Source: Bordetella parapertussis
GTDB lineage: Bacteria; Pseudomonadota; Gammaproteobacteria; Burkholderiales; Burkholderiaceae_C
Length of the DNA: 39,801 bases
Assembly (NCBI GenBank): GCA_945878355.1
Contig: CAMCTC010000038.1
Coordinates: 1-39,801 of the forward strand
Direction: 5' to 3'
The position numbers were made by a program, and so were the translations under genes. Shown in pieces: positions 33,514 to 39,801 of the stretch. The stretch's first letter is position 1. Each line of letters begins with the position of its first letter. The notes under the pieces are model-generated. The model was not told the DNA's origin and ran no database searches. It saw only the letters and a program-made list of their open reading frames with translations.

Positions 33514-34691
33514 GCCGAGACGTCTACGTCACCGGGGTCGGCATGATCCCGTTCACCAAGCCTGGCGCCAACGAGCCCTATCCGCAGATGGCCGCCAAGG
33601 CCACGCGGGCCGCGCTGACCGACGCCGGCATCGGCTACGAGCTGGTGCAGCAAGCCTATGTGGGCTATGTCTACGGTGACTCCACCGCAGGGCAGCGCGC
33701 GGTCTACGAGGTTGGCATGACCGGCATCCCGATCGTCAACGTCAACAACAACTGCTCCACCGGTTCGACCGCGCTGTTCCTGGCGCGCCAAGCGGTGGCC
33801 AGCGGCGCCGCCGACTGCGTGCTGGCGCTGGGTTTCGAGCAGATGAGCCCGGGCGCTCTCGGCGCGATCTTCAAGGACAGGCCCAGCCCGTTCGAGCGTT
33901 TCGACGACGCCACCGACGCGCTGGTCGATGCCGACCTGCCGCTGGCGCTGCGCTATTTCGGCGGTGCCGGCCTGGCGCACATGAACGAATTCGGCACCCG
34001 GGTCGAGACCTTCGCGAAGATCCGCGCCAAAGCCAGCCGACACGCGGCGAACAACCCGTTGGCCTTGTTCCGCACCGTGGTCACCGAAGAAGAGGTGATG
34101 GCCTCGACAGCGATCTGGCCCGGTGTGATGACCCGGTTGATGGCCTGCCCGCCGACATGCGGGTCGGCCGCGGCGATCGTCTGCTCGGCCGACTTTGCCC
34201 AGCGCCACGGCCTGGACCGCAGCGTGCGGATCCGGGCGCAGGCCATGACCACAGACGGTGCGGCGACCTTTGGCGCCCACGACATGCGCGAGGTGGTGGG
34301 CTTCAGCATGGCGCAGTCGGCAGCCCAGCAGGTCTATGCCGCGTCCGGCGTCGGACCGCAGGACCTGGACGTGGTCGAACTGCACGACTGTTTCGCGCAA
34401 AACGAGCTGCTGAGCTACGAGGCGCTGGGCCTGTGCCCGCGCGGTGGTGCCGAGAAGTTCGTCTGCGACGGCGACAACAGCTACGGCGGCCAGGTCGTCA
34501 CCAACCCTTCGGGCGGCTTGCTGAGCAAGGGCCACCCGCTAGGCGCCACCGGCTTGGCGCAATGCACCGAACTGGTCCAGCAGCTGCGCGGCACCGCAGC
34601 CAAGCGTCAGGTCGAAGGCGCGCGGCTCGCACTGCAGCACAACCTGGGGCTGGGCGGCGCCTGCGTCGTCACGCTGTACGAACGCGTCTGA
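33510..34691 (+). CDS. SCP-x-type thiolase / lipid-transfer protein
   Basis: The 393-residue thiolase-fold protein has nucleophile Cys82 in VNNNCSTGS, the SCP-x-type His motif VVELHDCFAQNELL, and KGHPLGATG near the C-terminus. The HDCF form is characteristic of SCP-2/SCP-x thiolases, which cleave branched or sterol-side-chain 3-oxoacyl-CoA. This agrees with the AtuD-like dehydrogenase elsewhere in the window, although the two genes are 20 kb apart. No DUF35 partner is adjacent. The ATGA overlap with nudC implies coupling. Confidence 0.9.
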   Translation: MSRDVYVTGVGMIPFTKPGANEPYPQMAAKATRAALTDAGIGYELVQQAYVGYVYGDSTAGQRAVYEVGMTGIPIVNVNNNCSTGSTALFLARQAVASGAADCVLALGFEQMSPGALGAIFKDRPSPFERFDDATDALVDADLPLALRYFGGAGLAHMNEFGTRVETFAKIRAKASRHAANNPLALFRTVVTEEEVMASTAIWPGVMTRLMACPPTCGSAAAIVCSADFAQRHGLDRSVRIRAQAMTTDGAATFGAHDMREVVGFSMAQSAAQQVYAASGVGPQDLDVVELHDCFAQNELLSYEALGLCPRGGAEKFVCDGDNSYGGQVVTNPSGGLLSKGHPLGATGLAQCTELVQQLRGTAAKRQVEGARLALQHNLGLGGACVVTLYERV

Positions 34692-34748
34692 CCGTACGCG
34701 TTTGACGGCGGGCTCGTCTCTGGCACTGAACCTCAAGGAGAACTTCCA

Positions 34749-35579
34749 ATGACCCAGAAACTCGACGCCAAGGTCGCGCTGATCACCGGATCGGGCCGCG
34801 GCATCGGCCGCGCCATCGCGCTCAAGCTGGCCAGCGAAGGCGCGCGCATCGTCGTCAACGACCTCGACGCCGAACCGGCGCAAGAAACCGTGCAAGCGAT
34901 CCGCGACGCCGGCGGACAGGCCGTGGCCTGTGTCGGCAGCGTCGCGGCACCAGACTTTGCCGATCGATTCATCGCCACCGCCATCGACGCTTACCAGGGC
35001 CTGGACATCATCGTCAACAACGCCGGCTACACCTGGGACAACGTGATCCAGAAGATGAGCGATGAGCAGTGGGTGGCGATGCTCGACGTGCATCTGACGG
35101 CGCCGTTCCGCATCCTGCGCGCCGCGCAACCGGTGATCCGACGCTTGAGCAAGGCCGATGCTGACGCCGGCCATCGCGTGGTGCGCAAGGTGGTCAACAT
35201 CTCGTCGGTGGCCGGGCTGTTCGGCAACGCCGGCCAGGCCAACTACGCCACCGCCAAAGCCGGCATCGTCGGCATGACGCAGACGCTGGCCAAGGAATGG
35301 GGGCGGATGAACGTGACGGTCAACTGCGTTGCTTTCGGCTTCATCCAGACCCGGCTGACCACCAGCGCGGCGCAGCATTCGACCGCCCACATCGACGGCC
35401 GCGACATCAAGGTCGGCATCAACCCGGACCTGCTCGCGGCGATGGAGCGCAGCATTCCGCTGGGCCGTGGCGGCACACCCGACGAGGCTGCGGGCGCGGT
35501 CTACCTGTTGTGCATCCCGGAGTCAGACTATGTCAGCGGCCACACCTTGATGTGCACCGGCGGGCTGACCGGCATCTGA
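34749..35579 (+). CDS. SDR family oxidoreductase, FabG-like 3-oxoacyl reductase/3-hydroxyacyl dehydrogenase
   Basis: The 276-residue SDR has KVALITGSGRGIGRAIALKL, NNAG in IIVNNAGYTW, catalytic Ser in NISSVAGLFG, and YATAK. The Asp after the second strand (VVNDLDAEP) suggests NAD use, as in 3-hydroxyacyl-CoA dehydrogenases. An insertion of about 12 residues before the catalytic strand (RRLSKADADAGHRVVRK) is longer than in FabG. It sits 57 bp after the thiolase with a good AAGGAGA site, a natural partner for the thiolase step in beta-oxidation. Confidence 0.92.
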   Translation: MTQKLDAKVALITGSGRGIGRAIALKLASEGARIVVNDLDAEPAQETVQAIRDAGGQAVACVGSVAAPDFADRFIATAIDAYQGLDIIVNNAGYTWDNVIQKMSDEQWVAMLDVHLTAPFRILRAAQPVIRRLSKADADAGHRVVRKVVNISSVAGLFGNAGQANYATAKAGIVGMTQTLAKEWGRMNVTVNCVAFGFIQTRLTTSAAQHSTAHIDGRDIKVGINPDLLAAMERSIPLGRGGTPDEAAGAVYLLCIPESDYVSGHTLMCTGGLTGI

Positions 35580-35604
35580 ACGCCGCCGCAGGCCTGCAAT
35601 CCGC

Positions 35605-36687
35605 TCACGCCGGCCGGGTGCGCCCAGGCGCGTCGGTCACGAGCCATTCGAGTTCAGGCTGCGCGCCCCGGGTCTCAGCCTTGAAGCTCAGCCCCAGCCG
35701 GTGGTTGTGGGCCGCCAGCGCGCCTTCGATCAAACCGTTCCAACTCGACGCGAGTGCGTTGTCGGCGTCGGCGATGCCTTCCATGAATTTCCAGCCGCTT
35801 TGGTGCACGCGAAGTCCGCTGCTGTGGGCCTGCACTTCGCAACGATCGCCCTGGGCCTGGGCCAGCGCAGCGATGAACAGCGCAAAACTGGCTGCCGATC
35901 GATCGGCCGCCAGCCCTAGGCTGCCGGCGATCTGGTGGTAATGCTGCATGCCTATCATGCGGCCGGTCAGCCGCAGCAGCTGGCAGGCTTGGTACGGGCC
36001 CCACAGCGCCAGCGCGGTCGGGTAGGCCGTGCGGACATATTCCATCGCGTAGTTTCGGTGCGCTTTTGACAGCCGCTCCTGCGGCCAGGTGCTGATCGGC
36101 AGGATAGGTGCGGCGCTGGGGTCGAAGTCTGGCGCGTCCTCATGGGGCGCGAAACGCAGCCGCTCGTGGGCTTCGAGCGCGTGGTCGTACTCAAGGTAAT
36201 AGCCCTCCAGCCCGGATTGCCCGTCGGTGGTCTGCTTGGTGCACACAAATCCGAGTCTGGGGTTGCCCAGCGACAGCCCGTTCTGGGCATGCCAGCCGGC
36301 CAGCATCGACCTCGACACCGACGACGGAATGCCGCACAGCGCCGTGCCGGCCCAGATCCAGCGCGGTGCGGCATAGCGAATCCAGGCCTTGCGGTCCGAT
36401 TCGTACATGTACTCGACCGCCACGCCGCCGATGTGGTTGGACAGGTAGTGGTACTGCGCCGCTGCCACCGCATGCGGCAGCTTGTCTAACCCGAGTTTTT
36501 GCAAACCGGGCAAGAAGCGCTCGCGCCGTTGCCGGCTGAACACCTCGTAGACCAATTCGTCGGCACGCGCCGCGCCGAGTCGCGTCACGGTCGACAGGAT
36601 GATGCCGGTGAAGTAGGCGTGGTACCAATCGGCGACAGCGCCGAAGGCCTTCGCCGCGTCGACCGGACTTGTCTGCGCATGGTTCAT
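35605..36687 (-). CDS. Uncharacterised 360-aa protein
   Basis: The protein is not confidently recognised. It is soluble, without a signal peptide or membrane segments, and rich in Trp and Tyr. The middle section (HYLSNHIGGVAVEYMYESDRK, PRWIWAGTALCGIPSSVSRS, then LEGYYLEYDHAL) alternates strands and loops as in small-molecule-binding or hydrolase domains. A weak resemblance to L-2-amino-thiazoline-4-carboxylate-hydrolase-like families is possible but not secure. The ATG at 36687 is chosen because the upstream extension to 36861 is proline/serine-rich and lies in the divergent promoter region. It converges on the SDR gene with 25 bp between stops, and diverges from hsdM. Confidence 0.65.
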   Translation of the reverse strand: MNHAQTSPVDAAKAFGAVADWYHAYFTGIILSTVTRLGAARADELVYEVFSRQRRERFLPGLQKLGLDKLPHAVAAAQYHYLSNHIGGVAVEYMYESDRKAWIRYAAPRWIWAGTALCGIPSSVSRSMLAGWHAQNGLSLGNPRLGFVCTKQTTDGQSGLEGYYLEYDHALEAHERLRFAPHEDAPDFDPSAAPILPISTWPQERLSKAHRNYAMEYVRTAYPTALALWGPYQACQLLRLTGRMIGMQHYHQIAGSLGLAADRSAASFALFIAALAQAQGDRCEVQAHSSGLRVHQSGWKFMEGIADADNALASSWNGLIEGALAAHNHRLGLSFKAETRGAQPELEWLVTDAPGRTRPA

Positions 36688-36947
36688 GTCTTGTGGTTTC
36701 GATGGAGTCGGCGCCTGGGCCGGTTGAGCGGGCTGTGGTGATGGTAATAGGGATTTTTTGCACCCAGGCTCACCCCGCGAGCCACTCGCCAACGATGATG
36801 ACCCGTCAGGGCCGACCGCCCGAAGGCGCTGCGCCGCTTGCTTGTATGCTGCCGGCGACAAGGTGAAGCGGATGTGCTGGTGCAGGTCGGCACCCGTGGC
36901 CGCCTGCGCCTAGGCCGGCATCGACCCAGGAACAAGGAACCCTTCGC
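36688..36947. promoter_or_regulatory. Divergent intergenic region and left boundary of the restriction locus
   Basis: This 260-bp space separates the 360-aa protein from hsdM. It holds an A/T-rich patch (GGGATTTTTTGCACC around 36752) that could be part of a minus-strand promoter, and a ribosome site (AAGGAA) before the hsdM ATG. No clear promoter boxes, integrase or attachment-site repeats were found. Confidence 0.4.
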
Positions 36948-38714
36948 ATGGCCATCAAGAAGTCCGACCTCTACGCCTCCCTCTGGGCCAGCTGCGACGA
37001 ACTGCGCGGCGGCATGGATGCCAGCCAGTACAAGGACTATGTCCTGTTCATGCTGTTCATTAAGTACATCTCCGACAAGTACGGCGACAGCGACGATTTC
37101 GCCCCGCCGGTGGTCATCCCGCCGGGCGCGGGCTTCAAGGACATGGTGGCGCTGAAGGGCAAGTTTGACATCGGCGACAAGATCAACACCCAGGTCATCC
37201 AGCCGCTGATCGACGCCAACAGCCGCCTGGCGCGCAGCGACTTCCCCGACTTCAACGACCCCAACAAGCTGGGCGAGGGCTCGGCGATGGTCGAGCGCCT
37301 GACCAACCTGGTCGACATCTTCCAGAAGCCCGAGCTCGACTTCTCGGGCAACCGCGCCGAGAACGACGACATCCTGGGCGACGCCTATGAGTACCTGATG
37401 CGCCACTTCGCCACCGAAAGTGGCAAGAGCAAGGGCCAGTTCTACACGCCGTCCGAGGTCAGCCGCATCATCGCCAAGGTGATCGGCATCGCACCGAGCA
37501 ACGCCCGCGCGTCGACCACCGCCTATGACCCCACCTGTGGTTCGGGCTCGCTGCTGCTGAAGGTGGCCGCGCAAGCCGGCACGCACATCACGCTGGAAGG
37601 CCAGGAAATGGACGTGACCACCGCCGGCCTAGCGCGCATGAACATGATCCTGCACGACTTCCCGACGGCCAGCATCATGACCGGCAACACGCTGTCCGAC
37701 CCCAAGTTCAAGGACGCGGACAAGGCTGGCAATGAGCAGTTGCGCACCTACGACTACGTGGTCGCCAATCCGCCGTTCTCGGTCAAGACCTGGAGCACCG
37801 GCCTGACGCCAGCGAACGACCCCTACCAGCGCTTCGCCTGGGGCGAGCCGCCCGCCAAACAGGGCGACTATGCCTTCCTGCTGCACATCATCCGGTCGAT
37901 GAAGGGCACCGGCAAGGGCGCCTGCATCCTGCTGCACGGCGTGCTGTGCCGCGGCAACGCTGAAGGCCTGATCCGCAAGCAGCTGGTCCGCTCGGGCACG
38001 CTGAAGGGCATCATCGGCCTGCCCGCCAGCCTGTTCTACGGCACCGGCATCCCGGCCTGCATCCTGGCGCTGGACAAGGCCGGCGACGCGGCGCGTGCCG
38101 CCGCGGGCGCCGGCATCTTCATGATCGACGCCAGCAAGGGCTTCATCAAGGACGGCAACAAGAACCGCCTGCGCGAGCAGGACCTGCACCGCATCGTCGA
38201 CACCTTCCAGCGACTGGCCGACGTGACGCCCGGCGCCCGCCAGGGCGACGTTCCACGGTTTGCCCGCCTGGTGCCGCTGGCCGAGATCGCCGACGCCAAG
38301 AACGACTTCAACCTCAACCTGCCGCGCTACATCGACAGCAGCGAGCCCGAAGACCTGCAGGACATCGTCGGACACATGCGCGGCGGCATCCCCGAGCGCG
38401 ACCTGGACGACCCGGCCAGCCCACTGGCGGCTTACTGGCAGGTGCTGCCGCGTGTGCGCAGCGGCTTCTTTGCGCCAACCAACCATGCCGGTTACGCCCG
38501 CCTCACGCTGCCGCTGGCCGAGCTCAAACCCGCCATCCTCGGCCACGCCGAGTTCACCGCCTTCAACCAGGCGGCGACCCGGCGCTTCACCGACTGGCGC
38601 GCGGCCGTCACGCCCCGCCTGACCGCCTTCGGCCCCGGCGACCCCCCCCAAGCGGCTGATCGAGACCATCGCGGAAGAACTGCTGGCGGCCTTCACCCAG
38701 GCGCCGCTGCTTGA
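36948..38714 (+). CDS. hsdM: Type I restriction-modification DNA methyltransferase subunit HsdM, 5' part (frameshifted)
   Basis: This frame gives 588 residues with an N-terminal HsdM helical domain (LWASCDELRGGMDASQYKDYVLFMLFIKYISDKY) and the N6-adenine methylase core: GQFYTPSEVSRIIAKV, SAM motif I DPTCGSGSLLLKVA, and catalytic motif IV NPPF in VVANPPFSVK. HsdM methylates adenine in the host recognition site together with HsdS. Normal sequence continues to residue 565 (GPGD); then a C8 run shifts the frame, 22 aberrant residues follow and translation stops at 38714. Removing one C joins it to the frame starting at 38650 and gives a normal ~828-residue HsdM. The start ATG at 36948 has an upstream AAGGAA site. 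Confidence 0.92.
   Translation: MAIKKSDLYASLWASCDELRGGMDASQYKDYVLFMLFIKYISDKYGDSDDFAPPVVIPPGAGFKDMVALKGKFDIGDKINTQVIQPLIDANSRLARSDFPDFNDPNKLGEGSAMVERLTNLVDIFQKPELDFSGNRAENDDILGDAYEYLMRHFATESGKSKGQFYTPSEVSRIIAKVIGIAPSNARASTTAYDPTCGSGSLLLKVAAQAGTHITLEGQEMDVTTAGLARMNMILHDFPTASIMTGNTLSDPKFKDADKAGNEQLRTYDYVVANPPFSVKTWSTGLTPANDPYQRFAWGEPPAKQGDYAFLLHIIRSMKGTGKGACILLHGVLCRGNAEGLIRKQLVRSGTLKGIIGLPASLFYGTGIPACILALDKAGDAARAAAGAGIFMIDASKGFIKDGNKNRLREQDLHRIVDTFQRLADVTPGARQGDVPRFARLVPLAEIADAKNDFNLNLPRYIDSSEPEDLQDIVGHMRGGIPERDLDDPASPLAAYWQVLPRVRSGFFAPTNHAGYARLTLPLAELKPAILGHAEFTAFNQAATRRFTDWRAAVTPRLTAFGPGDPPQAADRDHRGRTAGGLHPGAAA
38642..38649 (+). repeat. hsdM: C8 homopolymer at the hsdM frameshift
   Basis: Eight consecutive C residues lie exactly where the hsdM coding frame changes. 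With seven C the protein would read GD-PP-KRLIETIAEE and continue normally. Such tracts slip during replication and can switch genes on and off; CCC-C is also a known +1-slippery proline codon context. Confidence 0.9.
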
Positions 38715-39435
38715 CGCCTACGACCTCTACCAGCACCTGATGGACTTTGCGGCCGAGACGATGCAGGACGACGCCTACCTGATCGCTCAAGACGGCTGGG
38801 TGGCCAGGACCAGCCGCACCCTGGAGACCGACAAGAAGGGCAAGACCCGCGACCGCGGCTGGACCTGCGACCTGATTCCCAAGCCCTTGATCGTCGCCCG
38901 CTACTTCGCGGTGCAGCAGGCCGCGATCGAAGCGCTGCAGGCCGATCTGGACGCTGCATCAGCCAGCCAGACCGAACTGGAGGAAGAACAAGGTGGCGAC
39001 GACGGCGTGTTTGCCGGCTTTGAGGGCATCACCGCCGCCGCCGTGAAGGACCGCATCCGCGAGATCGGCAGCGACCGTGACGGCGCCGACGAGTTGAAGC
39101 TGCTCAAGCAATGGCTGGATCTCGGCACCCAGATCTCCGCGCTGAAGAAGCAGGTCAAGGATGCCGATGCCGCACTCGACAAGCTGGCCTTCGAGCAGTA
39201 CCCCAAGCTGACCGAGGCCGATGTCAAGTCGCTGGTGATCGACGACAAGCGGATGGCGCGGCTGGTGGCCAGCGTGCAGGGTGAGCTCGACCGCGTCTCG
39301 CAGACGCTGACCGGCCGCATCCGCGAACTGGCTGAGCGCTATGCGACGCCGCTGCCGCAGCTCACCGATGAAGTGGCAGTCTTGGCAGCCCGGGTGGCGC
39401 AACACATCGAGCGAATGGGGGCGACTTGGAACTGA
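38650..39435 (+). CDS. hsdM: HsdM 3' part (C-terminal region after the frameshift)
   Basis: After the C8 tract the frame reads KRLIETIAEELLAAFTQAP, YDLYQHLMDFAAETMQDD and VARYFAVQQAAIEALQ. It continues through a long coiled-coil-like region (LEEEQGGDDGVFAGF, ISALKKQVKDADAALDKLAFEQYPKL) to RIRELAERYATPLPQL and HIERMGATWN. This is the normal C-terminal third of long HsdM proteins, which contacts HsdS. It has no start codon of its own near the tract; the first ATG is at 38740. It is therefore best seen as the rest of hsdM, made only if the frame is restored. Codon use is intact, so the mutation is recent or reversible. Confidence 0.88.
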   Translation, partial: KRLIETIAEELLAAFTQAPLLDAYDLYQHLMDFAAETMQDDAYLIAQDGWVARTSRTLETDKKGKTRDRGWTCDLIPKPLIVARYFAVQQAAIEALQADLDAASASQTELEEEQGGDDGVFAGFEGITAAAVKDRIREIGSDRDGADELKLLKQWLDLGTQISALKKQVKDADAALDKLAFEQYPKLTEADVKSLVIDDKRMARLVASVQGELDRVSQTLTGRIRELAERYATPLPQLTDEVAVLAARVAQHIERMGATWN

Positions 39436-39801
39436 CACACAGCGATGGCTACCGGTTGCTGCTGGAGCAGATCTCCGACGTGTATACCCAGGGCCGGGTG
39501 CGGGCGGTGCAGGCCGTCAATGCGCAGCTGATCGAAGCCTACTGGCAGGTCGGGCGCCATATTGTCGAATTCGAGCAGGCCGGCAGCATGCGGGCTGAAT
39601 ACGGCAAGGCGCTGATCAGCACGCTGGCGGCCGACCTCGGCCTGCGGCACGGCAGGGGCTTCAGCCGCAGCAATCTGGTCTACATGCGGCTGCTGTACCA
39701 GCGGTACCCAATGAGTCAGAAGCCTTCTCACCAATTGAGCTGGTCGCACTACGTCGAGTTGCTCAAGCTGGACGACGAACTGGAACGTGGCTTCTACGAG
39801 A
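39426..39801 (+). CDS. DUF1016/YhcG-family PDDEXK nuclease-domain protein, N-terminal part (cut by window)
   Basis: The frame from a TTG at 39426 gives 125 residues that run off the window: EQISDVYTQGRVRAVQAVNAQ, EAYWQVGRHIVEFEQ, the YGKALISTLAADL and GRGFSRSNLVYMRLLYQRYP signature, and LSWSHYVELLKLDD. This is the DUF1016 N-terminal helical region; the C-terminal PDDEXK nuclease domain would lie beyond the edge. These genes are frequent passengers in type I restriction loci between hsdM and hsdS. The TTG overlaps the hsdM stop by 10 bp and follows a GGGGG stretch. No better start is in frame, so the start is the least certain point. Confidence 0.85.
   Translation, partial: MELTHSDGYRLLLEQISDVYTQGRVRAVQAVNAQLIEAYWQVGRHIVEFEQAGSMRAEYGKALISTLAADLGLRHGRGFSRSNLVYMRLLYQRYPMSQKPSHQLSWSHYVELLKLDDELERGFYE

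Noticed and set aside
38642..38649. Programmed ribosomal frameshift as the main explanation in hsdM
   Set aside because: CCC-C can slip +1, but no stimulatory structure was recognised and HsdM normally needs no shift. Tract-length variation or a sequence error is simpler, so the idea is kept only as an alternative.

Overview
The window is GC-rich and densely coded. Gene content points to a soil or freshwater betaproteobacterium of the order Burkholderiales: apaG beside rpe, two orphan Bug-type solute receptors, several CaiB/BaiF CoA-transferases, a bacterial SUV3-like helicase, and an intergenic repeat that I associate with Comamonadaceae/Rubrivivax-like genomes. No tRNA, rRNA, CRISPR array or complete insertion sequence was seen.

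Layout. Positions 1-8492 are mostly core or housekeeping: an M16 peptidase coupled to apaG (minus strand), rpe with a coupled exported methyltransferase-like protein, a NIPSNAP protein, a quinone oxidoreductase, a SUV3-like RNA helicase and glucokinase. A PIN/Phd toxin-antitoxin pair follows (8623-9312). From 9519 to 17682 a long plus-strand run starts with a thioredoxin-like two-domain protein overlapping a UGSC-family selenoprotein gene, then a Bug receptor, an AtuD-like acyl-CoA dehydrogenase, a CoA-transferase, a VOC protein and two SDR dehydrogenases. Between 17734 and 23482 lie an RraA-family protein, an FMN-dependent 2-hydroxyacid dehydrogenase, a D-2-hydroxyacid dehydrogenase and a double-domain CaiB protein. 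Positions 23626-27988 hold a complete CUT1-type ABC importer. Positions 28022-36687 hold a second Bug receptor, an alpha/beta hydrolase, a 3-hydroxyisobutyrate-dehydrogenase-like enzyme, an MmgE/PrpD protein, a NudC-like hydrolase, an SCP-x-type thiolase, an SDR and an unrecognised 360-aa protein. From 36948 to the right edge is a type I restriction-modification locus: hsdM, broken at a C8 tract, then a DUF1016/YhcG gene that runs off the window.

Main points. (1) The in-frame TGA at 11258-11260 is followed by Gly-Ser-Cys, by 80 further in-frame codons and by a hairpin with bacterial SECIS geometry, so it most likely encodes selenocysteine. A conventional gene call would cut this protein nearly in half. 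(2) An ~80-bp two-hairpin repeat occurs twice, 18 kb apart, and in both places its first three bases are the stop codon of the preceding gene. (3) hsdM is split by one extra C in a run of eight, which could be phase variation, a recent mutation or an assembly error. (4) All three CaiB/BaiF domains here seem to lack the catalytic aspartate. Pathway roles for the catabolic genes are inferred from family and neighbourhood; no substrate can be read from the sequence.
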